Positions 23,450-32,252 are shown, numbered from the stretch's first letter. The stretch: 51,577 nucleotides of DNA from JAFGCL01 sp964492335 (GCA_964492335.1 CAZBJX010000015.1:1-51577); one strand, 5' to 3'. Notes: generated from the letters alone by a model not told the origin. Made by a program: numbers and translations.

Positions 23450-24658
23450 GAAAAGACGAAGTACGCCGTGCTCATCGGCGATGGCATGGCCGACGAGCCG
23501 CTGCGCGAGCTGGGCGGGCGCACCCCCCTGGAGGCGGCGGACATTCCCAACATGAGGGAGATCGCCCGCAGGGGGCAGGTCGGGCAGGTGAGGACCGTGC
23601 CGGCCGGGATGCCGGCGGGCTCCGACGTGGCCACGCTGTCGGTGCTGGGATACGACCCCAGGGTGTACTACAGCGGCCGGGCGCCGCTGGAGGCCGCCCG
23701 GCTGGGGATAGAGCTGGGACCCGAGGATGTGGCCTTTCGCTGCAACCTGATCACGGTGGAGGGCGGGCGCATTGTCGACTACTCGGGGGGCCACATTACC
23801 ACCGGGGAGGCCCGCGGTCTGATGGAGGCGGTCAGCCGCCACCTGGCGGCCCCGGGCATCGAGTTCTTCCCCGGGGTGGGCTACCGCCACATCTGCGTGG
23901 TCCGGGGCACCGATTTGGTCAGCACCGTGTGCACCCCGCCGCACGATGTGACCGGCCAGCCGGTGCAGGACCATCTGCCCCGGGGGAACCGGGCGTCCCT
24001 GCTGGTGGACTTGATGCTGCGGTCACGCGAGGTCCTGGAGGGCCACCGGATCAACGCCGCCAGGCTGGCCCGGGGACAGCGCCCGGCGAACATGACCTGG
24101 CTGTGGGGCCAGGGCGTCACTCCCAGCATGCCCTCCTTCAGCGACCGCTTCGGCCTGCGCGGGGGGGTGATATCGGCCGTGGACCTTCTCAACGGCATCG
24201 CCCGGCTGGTCGGCCTGGAGCTGATCGACGTGCCCGGCGCCACCGGGTACTACGACACCAACTACGAGGGGAAGGGGGCTAGGGCCATCGAGAGCCTGGA
24301 GCGCAGCGACTTCGTCCTGGTTCACGTCGAAGCCCCTGACGAGGCCGGCCACAACGGCGACCTGGAGCAGAAGGTCAGGGCCATCGAGAGCTTCGACCGC
24401 CACGTGGTGGGGCCGCTCCTCTCTAGGCTTGACCGGGAGCCCCGGGCCCGTCTCCTGGTCCTCCCGGACCACCCCACGCCCGTGCGCCTGCGCACCCACA
24501 CCGGGGACCCGGTGCCGTTCGCCTGGTGCGGGCACGGCATCCCCGCGGGCGGCGCCCCGGCCTACAGCGAGGCGGCAGCTGCCGGGAGCCGCCTGCGCAT
24601 AGAGGAGGGCCACACGCTGATGTGGCTCTTGATTCACCCAAAAAACTTGGTAGAATAG
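23426..24658 (+). CDS. ApgM-family phosphatase-fold enzyme: phosphoglycerate mutase or noncanonical homoserine kinase
   Basis: Alkaline-phosphatase-superfamily metalloenzyme of up to 410 aa. The first metal ligand is in LIGDGMADEPL near residue 19. The phosphoryl-accepting Ser is in GSDVATLSVLGYDP near 71, and C-terminal metal ligands are in VEAPDEAGHNGD and LPDHPTP. The fold is that of archaeal-type cofactor-independent phosphoglycerate mutase. Members of a subgroup of this family, encoded next to threonine-pathway genes, have been proposed to act as homoserine kinases. Here aspartokinase follows after 5 nt, which favours that reading. The start is uncertain: ATG 23426 lacks a clear ribosome binding site and overlaps the tRNA-Pro promoter. 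Confidence 0.85.
   Translation: MTSTRRTQEKTKYAVLIGDGMADEPLRELGGRTPLEAADIPNMREIARRGQVGQVRTVPAGMPAGSDVATLSVLGYDPRVYYSGRAPLEAARLGIELGPEDVAFRCNLITVEGGRIVDYSGGHITTGEARGLMEAVSRHLAAPGIEFFPGVGYRHICVVRGTDLVSTVCTPPHDVTGQPVQDHLPRGNRASLLVDLMLRSREVLEGHRINAARLARGQRPANMTWLWGQGVTPSMPSFSDRFGLRGGVISAVDLLNGIARLVGLELIDVPGATGYYDTNYEGKGARAIESLERSDFVLVHVEAPDEAGHNGDLEQKVRAIESFDRHVVGPLLSRLDREPRARLLVLPDHPTPVRLRTHTGDPVPFAWCGHGIPAGGAPAYSEAAAAGSRLRIEEGHTLMWLLIHPKNLVE
24629..24656 (+). promoter_or_regulatory. internal promoter for leaderless aspartokinase mRNA
   Basis: TTGATT (24629-24634), 16-nt spacer, TAGAAT (24651-24656). The -10 box overlaps the stop of the preceding gene and lies 7 nt before the aspartokinase ATG, so transcription would begin at or next to the start codon. 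No Shine-Dalgarno sequence precedes the ATG. Confidence 0.55.
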
Positions 24659-24663
24659 ACCCG

Positions 24664-25881
24664 ATGTCCGTAGTCGTGCAGAAGTACGGCGGCAGCTCTG
24701 TGGCTGACGCCGAGAAGATCAAGAACGTGGCCCGCCGGGCCATCGCCGCCGTGGCGCAGGGCCACCAGGTGGCTGTGGTGGTCTCCGCCATGGGAGACAC
24801 CACCGACGACCTCATCGACCTGGCCCACCAGGTGACCAGCCAGCCCGACGAGCGGGAGATGGACGTCCTGCTGTCCACGGGAGAGACCGTGTCCAGCACC
24901 CTGCTGGCCATGGCCATCAAGTCCCTGGGGTCCAGGGCCATCAGCCTCAGCGGCAGCCAGGCCGGGATCCACACCGACAGCATCTACAGCCAGGCGCACA
25001 TCCGCGCCATCAGCCCCGAGCGGGTCAAGGCCGAGCTGGCGGCGGGCAACATCGTGGTGGTGGCCGGCTTCCAGGGGGTGACGGATTCCATGGACATCAC
25101 CACCCTCGGCCGCGGCGGCTCCGACGCCACGGCCGTGGCCCTGGCGGTCAGCCTCGGGGCCGACATGTGCCACATCTACACCGACGTCGAGGGGGTGTTC
25201 ACGGCGGACCCCCGCATTGTCGGGGAAGCCCGGAAGATACTGGCGATAGACTACGAGGAAATGGTGGAGCTGGCCACCTCCGGGGCCAGGGTGATGCACC
25301 CCAGGGCGGTGGAGATCGGCCAGCTCTACGGCATGCCCATAATCGTCGCCTGCAGCTTCAACGACAAGCCGGGGACCATCATCCGCGGAGGAATACCTAT
25401 GGAGATACGCAACAAGGCGCGCGGCATCGCCCACGACCTCAACGTGGCCAAGGTCACCATCCGGGCAGTGCCGGACAAGCCGGGAGCAGCCTCCATGGTC
25501 TTCGGGTCCCTGGCGGCCGCCAATATCAGCGTGGACACGATAGTGCAGAATGCCAGCGTCGACGGCATGACCGATCTGACCTTCACCGTCACCCGCAATG
25601 ACCTGGCCAAGGCCATGCAGGTGGTGGAGCCGATCGCCGGGTCCATCGGCGCCGGGGGCTGCGTCAGCAATGCCAGGCTGGGCAAGGTCAGCATAGTGGG
25701 CACCGGCATGCAGAACGCCCCGGGCTATGCCGCCCGGATGTTCCAGGCCCTATATGAAGCCGACATCAACATAGAGCTCATTACCACTTCCGAGATAAGG
25801 ATCACCTGCATCGTCAACGAGACCAGGGTGGCCGATGCCGTGAGGGCCCTCCACAAGGCATTCCAGCTTGACCAGGCATAG
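24664..25881 (+). CDS. lysC: aspartate kinase
   Basis: Phosphorylates aspartate, the first step towards lysine, threonine and methionine. 405 aa. The kinase domain shows the diagnostic KYGGSSVAD (7-15), GRGGSDATAVALA near 150 and a Thr/Asp-rich TDVEGVFTADPR near 178. The C-terminal part carries two ACT domains (about 265-400) for allosteric feedback, with the sensory segment of a monofunctional enzyme. ATG 24664 is clear from the family N-terminus. A strong hairpin directly follows the stop. Confidence 0.95.
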   Translation: MSVVVQKYGGSSVADAEKIKNVARRAIAAVAQGHQVAVVVSAMGDTTDDLIDLAHQVTSQPDEREMDVLLSTGETVSSTLLAMAIKSLGSRAISLSGSQAGIHTDSIYSQAHIRAISPERVKAELAAGNIVVVAGFQGVTDSMDITTLGRGGSDATAVALAVSLGADMCHIYTDVEGVFTADPRIVGEARKILAIDYEEMVELATSGARVMHPRAVEIGQLYGMPIIVACSFNDKPGTIIRGGIPMEIRNKARGIAHDLNVAKVTIRAVPDKPGAASMVFGSLAAANISVDTIVQNASVDGMTDLTFTVTRNDLAKAMQVVEPIAGSIGAGGCVSNARLGKVSIVGTGMQNAPGYAARMFQALYEADINIELITTSEIRITCIVNETRVADAVRALHKAFQLDQA

Positions 25882-25907
25882 GACCGGTGCCCGGAGGGCG
25901 CCGGTCC
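25881..25907 (+). terminator. hairpin at the aspartokinase stop
   Basis: 12-bp stem (GGACCGGTGCCC with GGGCGCCGGTCC, one T-G pair), loop GGA, starting on the last base of the stop codon. No T-tract. Likely terminator or processing site separating lysC from tyrA. Confidence 0.6.
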
Positions 25908-25957
25908 CCGTTGACACCAGCCCCGCGCCGGGGGTTGTCCAAGAGGGAGGTTTTCTC

Positions 25958-25996
25958 ATGACTCTGGGCGCCTTCAACGGAGCTTCTGATGGCTAG
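25958..25996 (+). CDS. 12-residue leader ORF overlapping the tyrA start
   Basis: ATG 25958 follows a very good ribosome binding site (GAGGGAGG) and opens a 12-codon frame, MTLGAFNGASDG, whose stop lies 5 nt beyond the tyrA ATG (25989) in another frame. It has a single Phe and no Tyr or Trp run, so classical aromatic attenuation is not supported. Translational coupling to tyrA is the simplest reading. It could be a chance frame. Confidence 0.4.
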   Translation: MTLGAFNGASDG

Positions 25997-26861
25997 GCGG
26001 ATCGCCATTGTCGGGCTGGGCCTGATCGGCGGGTCCATGGGCCTGGCGCTGGCCGGCGCCCGCCGGCAGGGGCCGGAGCTGGTGGGCTACTCCCGCCGGG
26101 CGGAGACCGGGGAGCGGGCCCTGCAGCTCGGCGCCATCGACCGGGCGGAGGGCTCCCTGGCCACGGCCGTGGAGGGCGCGGACCTGGTCATCCTGGCCAC
26201 CCCCATCATGTCCATCAAGGAGATCCTGCCCCAGATCGCCCCTCACCTGGCAGCTGGCTGCGTGGTCACCGACGTGGCCAGCACCAAGCTCCAGGTAATG
26301 CACTGGGCGGAGGAGTCCCTGCCGCCGGGCACGAGCTTCGTCGGCGGCCACCCCATGGCCGGCAAGGAGCTCTCCGGGATAGAGGTGGCCGAGGCCGGCC
26401 TGTTCCGGGGCTGCACCTACTGCATCGTCCCGGGCCGCGGGGCCTCCGACGACGCCATCCAGTCAGTCGTCGACATGGCCGGCGCGCTGGGGGCCCGCCC
26501 CGTGTTCCTGACGGCCGGGGAGCATGACAGCTTCGTTGCAGGCACCAGCCACCTGCCACTGGTCCTGGCCTGCGCGCTGGTGATGGCCACCACCCAGAAC
26601 CCCCGGTGGGCGAAGATGGCCGGCCTGGCCGCGACGGGCTATGCCAGCACCACCCGCCTGGCGTCGCAGCACCCCCGCATGAACCGGGACATCTGCCTGA
26701 CCAACGGGGAGAACATCGCATCATGGATCGACGATCTGGCCAGAGAGCTGCAGCGCTTCCGGGGCCTGATAGCCGAGGGCGATCTGAGCCTGGAACAGGC
26801 CTTCGAGGCCGCGCGACAGGCGCGCAACGCCTGGATAGAGGAGCATGGTAAGAAGAGTTAA
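25989..26861 (+). CDS. tyrA: prephenate dehydrogenase
   Basis: Oxidative decarboxylation of prephenate to 4-hydroxyphenylpyruvate for tyrosine. 290 aa. The NAD-binding Rossmann motif is GLGLIGGSMGLAL (9-21), followed by ILATPI near 70 and VTDVASTK near 93. The substrate-binding segment FVGGHPMAGKE (116-126) has the conserved His-Pro-Met. The C-terminal helical dimerisation domain has HDSFVAGTSHLP. No chorismate mutase or ACT domain is attached. ATG 25989 has GGAG 6 nt upstream. It overlaps aroA by 17 nt. Confidence 0.93.
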   Translation: MARRIAIVGLGLIGGSMGLALAGARRQGPELVGYSRRAETGERALQLGAIDRAEGSLATAVEGADLVILATPIMSIKEILPQIAPHLAAGCVVTDVASTKLQVMHWAEESLPPGTSFVGGHPMAGKELSGIEVAEAGLFRGCTYCIVPGRGASDDAIQSVVDMAGALGARPVFLTAGEHDSFVAGTSHLPLVLACALVMATTQNPRWAKMAGLAATGYASTTRLASQHPRMNRDICLTNGENIASWIDDLARELQRFRGLIAEGDLSLEQAFEAARQARNAWIEEHGKKS

Positions 26862-28146
26862 GGGACAGCCACGGGCCCGGGGCGAGGTCACCCCCCCCGG
26901 AGACAAGTCCATATCGCACCGCGCCGCCATCCTCAACAGCCTCACCCAGGGCACGGCCAGGGTGACCAACTTCGCGCCGGGGGCCGATTGCGCCTCCACC
27001 CTCTCCTGCCTGCGCGCCCTGGGGGTGAGGATAGAGCCCGCCCGGGGCCCTTCCGCCATCGAGGTGGAGGGCGTGGGCATGAGGGGATACACCGAGCCGG
27101 ACACGGTCCTCGATGCGGGCAACAGCGCCACCGCGATGCGCCTGCTCACCGGGCTGCTGACCGGGCAGGGGTTCTTCGCCGTGATCAGCGGCGACGCCTC
27201 CCTGTGCACCCGGCCCATGGGCCGCCTCATCCACCCGCTGCGGCTGATGGGCGGCCGCATATACGGCCGCAACCGCGACACCCTGGCCCCCCTGGCCATC
27301 AAGGGCCAGGAGATCCACGGCCTGGACTACACCATGCCGGTGGCCAGTGCTCAGATCAAGTCCGCCATGCTCATCGCCGGCCTCTTCACCGGCATGAAGG
27401 GGAAGACCACGGTGCGGGAGCCGGCCCTCTCCCGCGACCACACGGAGCGGATGCTGCAGGCCATGGGAGTCAAGGTGACCAGCGATGGGCCGACGGCCAC
27501 CCTCACCTCCCCGGCCGCCCCGCCCAGGGCCCTGGACATCGACGTGCCCGGCGACATCAGCTCGGCCGCCTGCTGGCTGGTGCTGGGCGCCATTCATCCG
27601 GATGCCCGGATAACTATACGGGGGACTGGCACCAACCCCACCAGAACAGGTATCATTGATGTCCTGCTGCGGATGGGAGCCAGGCTGAAGATCGAGAACG
27701 AGCGCATGGCCAACAACGAGCCGGTGGCCGACCTGACCATCGAGTCGAGCCAGCTGGATGCGGTAGACATAGAGGGGGACATCGTTCCCCGCCTGATAGA
27801 CGAGGTGCCCGTGCTGGCCGTGGCCGCCTGCCTGGCCAGGGGCACCACCACCATCAGGGACGCGGCGGAGCTGCGGGTGAAGGAGACAGACCGCATCGCG
27901 CTCCTGGTGGCCGAGCTCCTGAAGATGGGCGCGGCCGTTGAGGAGAGGCCGGACGGCCTGGTTGTCCGCGGAGGGGGCAGGCTCCTCGGCTCCAGCTGCA
28001 CCAGTCACGGCGACCACCGCCTGGCCATGGCCCTGGGGATAGCCGGCTCCGTGGCCGCGGGCGAGACGCTGATTGAAGATGCCGAAGTGGTGGACGTCTC
28101 ATACCCCGGCTTCTGGCAGGAGCTCGAGAGGATAGCCACCGATTGA
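26845..28146 (+). CDS. aroA: 3-phosphoshikimate 1-carboxyvinyltransferase (EPSP synthase)
   Basis: Adds an enolpyruvyl group to shikimate 3-phosphate in the shikimate pathway. 433 aa. Conserved segments are PPGDKSISHRA (17-27), DAGNSATAMRL near 91, SAQIKSAMLIAGL near 169 and RDHTERML near 195. The C-terminal DEVPVLAVAA and RVKETDR-like LRVKETDRI (near 345) are also present. The GNSATAMR glycine/alanine pattern departs from the GNAGTA form; such variants are known, and nothing can be said on inhibitor sensitivity. ATG overlaps the tyrA end, giving translational coupling in an aromatic operon. Confidence 0.94.
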   Translation: MVRRVKGQPRARGEVTPPGDKSISHRAAILNSLTQGTARVTNFAPGADCASTLSCLRALGVRIEPARGPSAIEVEGVGMRGYTEPDTVLDAGNSATAMRLLTGLLTGQGFFAVISGDASLCTRPMGRLIHPLRLMGGRIYGRNRDTLAPLAIKGQEIHGLDYTMPVASAQIKSAMLIAGLFTGMKGKTTVREPALSRDHTERMLQAMGVKVTSDGPTATLTSPAAPPRALDIDVPGDISSAACWLVLGAIHPDARITIRGTGTNPTRTGIIDVLLRMGARLKIENERMANNEPVADLTIESSQLDAVDIEGDIVPRLIDEVPVLAVAACLARGTTTIRDAAELRVKETDRIALLVAELLKMGAAVEERPDGLVVRGGGRLLGSSCTSHGDHRLAMALGIAGSVAAGETLIEDAEVVDVSYPGFWQELERIATD

Positions 28147-28167
28147 TTACACTGATGGAGGACACGG

Positions 28168-28458
28168 ATGACTACTGAGCTGATACACCTCGGCTTCAGC
28201 AACATGGCGGCCATCGACAAGGTGATCGCCATCATATCGCCCAACTCGGCGCCCTCGAAGCGCCTCATCCACGATGCCCGGAGCAAGGGGCAGGTCATCG
28301 ACATGACCAACGGGCGGCGGACCAAGGCCGTCCTCATCATGGACAATGGCCATATCGTGCTCTCGTCGATCACCCCTGAGACCATCGCCGGCAGGGTGGT
28401 GAGCATGCGCCGCGCGGGCCCCCGGGCCCAGTATGAAGACACGGACCAGGCGGAGTAA
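28168..28458 (+). CDS. remA: RemA/DUF370-family protein
   Basis: Small DNA-binding regulator family (96 aa), typically next to gmk. Contains the signature LIHLGFSNMAAIDKVIAIISPNSAPSKRLI and GRRTKAVLIMDNGHIVLSSITPETIAGR. In Bacillus, RemA activates biofilm and osmoprotection genes; the target here is unknown. ATG follows TGGAGG. gmk starts 5 nt after the stop. Confidence 0.92.
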   Translation: MTTELIHLGFSNMAAIDKVIAIISPNSAPSKRLIHDARSKGQVIDMTNGRRTKAVLIMDNGHIVLSSITPETIAGRVVSMRRAGPRAQYEDTDQAE

Positions 28459-28463
28459 GGGCG

Positions 28464-29054
28464 ATGTCTATGCTGATGGTTCTGGCAGGCCCGTCCGGAG
28501 CAGGCAAGGATGCCGTGCTCAACCGCATGAAGGAGATCAATGTGCCCGTCGACTTCGTGATCACATCCACCACCCGCCCCCCGCGCCCGGGGGAGCAGGA
28601 CGGCGTGGAGTACAACTTCGTCTCGGAGTCCGGGTTCCAGGAGATGCTGCAGCGCGGCGACCTCATCGAGTCGGCCAAGGTCTACGGATACTGGTACGGG
28701 GTGACCAAGCACGAGCTCAAGCAGGGACTGGACGCCGGCAGGGACCTGGTCCTCAAGATGGATGTCCAGGGCGCGGCCACCATCCGCAACCTCCTGCCCG
28801 GGGCGGTGCTGGTGTTCCTCACCCTCCCGTCGCTGGAGGACTATGAGCGCCGCCTGAGGCTGCGCCAGACCGAGACCAACACCGACCTCAAGGTGCGCCT
28901 GGGGAAGGTGAACGAGGAGCTGCGCAGCATGCTCATCTTCGACTACGTGGTGGTCAACCACGAGGGCCGGATCGACGCCGCAGTGGACCAGATCAGGGCC
29001 ATCATCACCGCCGAGAAGTGCCGGGTCTCACCCCACGCCGTCCAGTTCAAGTAG
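28464..29054 (+). CDS. gmk: guanylate kinase
   Basis: Phosphorylates GMP to GDP. 196 aa. The P-loop is GPSGAGKDAVLNRM (8-21), in which the usual Gly/Ser after the Lys is Asp, a modest departure. The GMP-binding TSTTRPPRPGEQDGVEYNFV (about 35-54) and a C-terminal lid follow. ATG overlaps the operon behind remA. Ends at a hairpin shared with the convergent oxidoreductase genes. Confidence 0.93.
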   Translation: MSMLMVLAGPSGAGKDAVLNRMKEINVPVDFVITSTTRPPRPGEQDGVEYNFVSESGFQEMLQRGDLIESAKVYGYWYGVTKHELKQGLDAGRDLVLKMDVQGAATIRNLLPGAVLVFLTLPSLEDYERRLRLRQTETNTDLKVRLGKVNEELRSMLIFDYVVVNHEGRIDAAVDQIRAIITAEKCRVSPHAVQFK

Positions 29055-29091
29055 ACGCCGGGCAGGCTGCAGCGCGGCCCGCGCCGCAAGG

Positions 29092-29112
29092 GGCCGCTGG
29101 CGGACAGCGGCC
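29092..29112. terminator. bidirectional hairpin between gmk and the oxidoreductase operon
   Basis: Perfect 8-bp stem GGCCGCTG/CAGCGGCC with loop GCGGA between convergent genes. Confidence 0.55.
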
Positions 29113-29124
29113 GGGGCCGCCCGG

Positions 29125-29976
29125 CTACAGGAACTCGTCCAGAAGGGGCCCCACCCGCAGGGGATCGATGGGCTCTTTCACCAGGGGCCCCTTCCCCGCA
29201 GTGACCAGGGTATCCTCGAAGGCCGGCTCGCTCCGCCGATAGATGATGCCGATGGGTATTCTCTCCCCCCACTCCTCGGACTTCTCCAGGGCCGCCCGCC
29301 GGTCGGCCGGGTCATGCCCCGACTCGTCAAGCCGGTAGACCCTTTCCCGGTACCAGGCGAAGGTGTTGCGGTGATTGAAGGTGACACAGGGCTGCAGAAT
29401 GTCTATCAGGGAGAAGCCGTGGTGCCGCACCCCCTCCCGGACCAGCCCCGCCAGGTGGTCCGCGTCGCCGGCAAAGCCCCTGGCCACAAAGGTGCCCCCG
29501 GCCGCTATGGCCACCGACAGCGACCGCAGCGGCCCCGGCGCGCCCTGGGGAGTCGTCCTGGTGACGAACCCCCGGTCGCTGGTGGGCGAAGCCTGCCCCT
29601 TGGTCAGGCCATAGATCTGGTTGTTGTGGACCAGGTAGGTGATATCGTGATTGCGCCGCACGCTGTGCAGGAAGTGATTGCCGCCCTCTCCGTAGCCGTC
29701 GCCGTCGCCACCCACGGCGATGACGGTCAGCCCGGGGTTGGCGATCCTGGCCCCGGCCGCGGCCGGCAGGGCCCGGCCGTGGAGCACGTTCAGCACGTTC
29801 CCCCGGGTGTAGTGCGGCAGCTTGCCCGCCTGGCCAATCCCGGAAACCAGCAGCACCGCTTCCGGCCCCAGCCCCAGCTCCACCAGGGCCTTCTTCAGGG
29901 CATTCAGGATGCCGAAGTTGCCGCAGCCCGGGCACCAGGCCGGCTGGCCGCCGGCGTAATCAGCCATCTTCACCAT
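29125..29976 (-). CDS. korB: 2-oxoacid:ferredoxin oxidoreductase, beta subunit
   Basis: With the alpha subunit it oxidatively decarboxylates a 2-oxoacid to acyl-CoA, reducing ferredoxin. 283 aa. TPP-binding GDGDGYGEGGNHFLHSVRRN is near residue 91. Cluster ligands CPGCG (near 15-18) and QPCVTFN (near 195) are present, but the family's GIGC segment reads GIGQ here, so one expected cysteine is missing. Start ATG 29976 has the family N-terminus; it lies 2 nt after the alpha stop, with GGAGG inside the alpha end. 2-Oxoglutarate, pyruvate or a branched-chain oxoacid are all possible substrates. Confidence 0.9.
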   Translation of the reverse strand: MVKMADYAGGQPAWCPGCGNFGILNALKKALVELGLGPEAVLLVSGIGQAGKLPHYTRGNVLNVLHGRALPAAAGARIANPGLTVIAVGGDGDGYGEGGNHFLHSVRRNHDITYLVHNNQIYGLTKGQASPTSDRGFVTRTTPQGAPGPLRSLSVAIAAGGTFVARGFAGDADHLAGLVREGVRHHGFSLIDILQPCVTFNHRNTFAWYRERVYRLDESGHDPADRRAALEKSEEWGERIPIGIIYRRSEPAFEDTLVTAGKGPLVKEPIDPLRVGPLLDEFL

Positions 29977-29978
29977 GA

Positions 29979-31694
29979 TCAGGCCACCTCCTTCCTGATC
30001 TGCTCCACAACGCCGGCCGGCGTGAACGGCCGCCCGTCGAACCTCAGGATGCGGCCCGAGACCTGATGGCCCGTCTCCGCCCGGAGCAGGCGGGCGAACT
30101 GCCCGGTGGCATTGCCCTCCACGGCCAGGGTCTTCCGCGCCCCCTGCAGGGCCCGTCCCGCCGCCTCCACCGGGAAGGGCCACACCTCGCTGAAGTGGAC
30201 CAGGTTCACGCTGAGGCCGTCACGCCCGGCCATCTCCACCGCCTCTCTCAGCGCGCCCAGCGTGCTGCCCCAGCCGATCAGCGTGACGTCCGCCCGGGGA
30301 GGCCCGAAGGCCCCGGGCGCCGACATCTCCTTCACCAGGCCCTCTGTCTTGCGCTGGCGCTTGCGCATCATGGCCTCCCTGGTGGCGGCATCCTCGATGA
30401 GGTGCCCTTCCTCGTTGTGCTCGTCCGAGTCGGCCACCACCAGCGCCCCCGACTGCAGGGGAAAGGCCCGCGGCGAGACCCCCGAGGGCGTGATCTCGTA
30501 CCGGCGGTAGGGCCCGGCCGCCGGGCCCGTCTCCCCCAGGAGCTCACCCCTCCTGATGCGCACCCCCGACAGGTCGAACTTCTCCGTGGTGGCGTACGAG
30601 CTGGCCAGGTACTGGTCGGTGAGGATGATGGCCGGCACCTGGTACTGCTCGGCCAGGTTGAAGGCCTTGACGGTCAGCCAGAAGGCCTCTCCCACGCTGG
30701 CCGGGGCCAGCACCACCCGCGGGAAGTCTCCATGCGAAGCGTGCAGGGCGAAGAGCAGGTCCCCCTGCTCCGTCCTGGTGGGCAGCCCGATGGCCGGCCC
30801 GGCCCGCTGGCCGTCCACGATGACCACCGGCGTCTCGGTCATCCCGGCCAGCCCCACTCCCTCCACCATGAGGCAGAACCCGCCACCCGAGGTGGCCGTC
30901 ATCGCCCGGGCCCCGGCATAGGCGGCACCCACCACCATGTTGATGGCGCAGATCTCGTCCTCGGGCTGCACCACCACCACGCCCAGATCGGCGCCCTTGC
31001 CGGCCATGTACTCCATGATCGAGGTCGAGGGGGTCATGGGGTAGGCCGAAACGAACCGGCAGCCGGCCGCCAGCGCCCCCAGGGCCACCGCCTCGTTGCC
31101 GTTGAGCAGCATACGCCTGGCGCCGCCCTGCGCCCTGACCTGAGGGCGGGCGCCCGGTATGGGGTTGGCCAGCGCCAGGCCGTGGCCGCGCGCCGCGGCG
31201 GCGGCGTTGGCGTCGCCGGCCTTTCCGCCCCCGAAGTGATCGCGGACCAGCCCCCCCAGCGCCGCCACGTCATAGCCCAGCAGCGCCATGGCCGCGCCTA
31301 CCGCCACCATGTTGGCCGCCTGCCTGCTCCCGGCCGTCTCCACGGCCGCCTGCTCCAGGGGAAGGCCCAGCAGGTTGCCCGGCCCCTGCGCCTCCCCCAC
31401 CTTGTCCCGGTCGAAGACGATCACTCCCCGCGGCGCCACCTCCTCCCGGTGAAGGTCGATGCTCTCCCGGTCCAGGGCCACCAGGATGTCCAGGGTCTCC
31501 GACATGGCCCCCACCTCCGCCTCGGCGGCCCTCACCCGGAAGAAGTTGTGCCCTCCCCGCACCCGGGACTCGTAGTCCTGGTCGGCGAAGACGCTGAGCC
31601 CATAGCGGGCCAGCGCTTTGGCGATGATGAACCCGGCGGACTGCACCCCCTGCCCCGCCTCCCCGCCGGCCATGACGCTCAGGTCCACTCCCAT
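29979..31694 (-). CDS. korA: 2-oxoacid:ferredoxin oxidoreductase, fused gamma-alpha subunit
   Basis: 571 aa. The gamma domain (about 1-180) has GGEAGQGVQSAGFIIAKAL and YESRVRGGHNFFRV. The alpha domain begins with GNEAVALGALAAGCRFVSAYPMTPSTSIMEYMA near 190. The pyrimidine-ring part of the TPP site and GRPAIGLPTRTEQGDL-like segment (about 300-330) follow. This is the KorA type, with gamma and alpha joined. ATG 31694 follows AGGAGG by 6-7 nt; the longer frame to 31769 lies upstream of that site. Confidence 0.93.
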   Translation of the reverse strand: MGVDLSVMAGGEAGQGVQSAGFIIAKALARYGLSVFADQDYESRVRGGHNFFRVRAAEAEVGAMSETLDILVALDRESIDLHREEVAPRGVIVFDRDKVGEAQGPGNLLGLPLEQAAVETAGSRQAANMVAVGAAMALLGYDVAALGGLVRDHFGGGKAGDANAAAAARGHGLALANPIPGARPQVRAQGGARRMLLNGNEAVALGALAAGCRFVSAYPMTPSTSIMEYMAGKGADLGVVVVQPEDEICAINMVVGAAYAGARAMTATSGGGFCLMVEGVGLAGMTETPVVIVDGQRAGPAIGLPTRTEQGDLLFALHASHGDFPRVVLAPASVGEAFWLTVKAFNLAEQYQVPAIILTDQYLASSYATTEKFDLSGVRIRRGELLGETGPAAGPYRRYEITPSGVSPRAFPLQSGALVVADSDEHNEEGHLIEDAATREAMMRKRQRKTEGLVKEMSAPGAFGPPRADVTLIGWGSTLGALREAVEMAGRDGLSVNLVHFSEVWPFPVEAAGRALQGARKTLAVEGNATGQFARLLRAETGHQVSGRILRFDGRPFTPAGVVEQIRKEVA

Positions 31695-31772
31695 AGTCCA
31701 CCTCCTGGCCGATTGGCGGCCCCCTTCTAACGTCCCCACCCGGCCGCCGGCAGGGCCCCCGCCGCGCACCGG

Positions 31773-32252
31773 TTACTCCACGATGGACAGGATCAGGGGC
31801 CCCACATCCGAGGGCTCGGTGTCCACCTTCACCCTCTGCCCCAGCTCCAGCCGGTTGAAGATGTCACGGTCGGCGCGGCACGCCTGGTAGTAGGTGTAGT
31901 CGTCACCGGAGACCAGGTGCAGGGTGACCACGTACGACAGGCTGTCGTAGGAGGCCTCGATCCGCTGCAGCGCCGCATCGTCCACCACCAGCGCCCTCGA
32001 CTGCGGGAAGCACTGCCTTATCCCTTCCTCAACGCTGGGGTCAAAGACAATGCCCGGCTGCCCGCCGACGGGCTCGTTGCGCACGATGATGTACCAGCGC
32101 CGGTCCTGCATGCCGTTGACCGCTTTGTGGACCACCTCTCCGTCCACCACCCCTCCCTGGCTGCAGCCGCACGGCAGCAGCCAGGCCGCCGCCAGGCACA
32201 CCAGCACCAGCTTCACCGCCAGACCGCGTCTGCCATCAACAAGAGCACGCAT
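31773..32252 (-). CDS. predicted lipoprotein, unknown function (159 aa)
   Basis: A signal peptide (basic RRG near 8-10, hydrophobic 12-26) ends at a lipobox, LLPCGC, with the lipidated Cys near 30. The mature part is a small alpha/beta domain; it has motifs WYIIVRNEPVG and LHLVSGDDYTYYQACRADRDIFNRL but no family I recognise. The ATG at 32252 lies about 8 nt after the predicted transcription start from a very good promoter (32267-32295). The oxidoreductase operon begins 78 nt downstream on the same strand and could be read through from here. Confidence 0.7.
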   Translation of the reverse strand: MRALVDGRRGLAVKLVLVCLAAAWLLPCGCSQGGVVDGEVVHKAVNGMQDRRWYIIVRNEPVGGQPGIVFDPSVEEGIRQCFPQSRALVVDDAALQRIEASYDSLSYVVTLHLVSGDDYTYYQACRADRDIFNRLELGQRVKVDTEPSDVGPLILSIVE

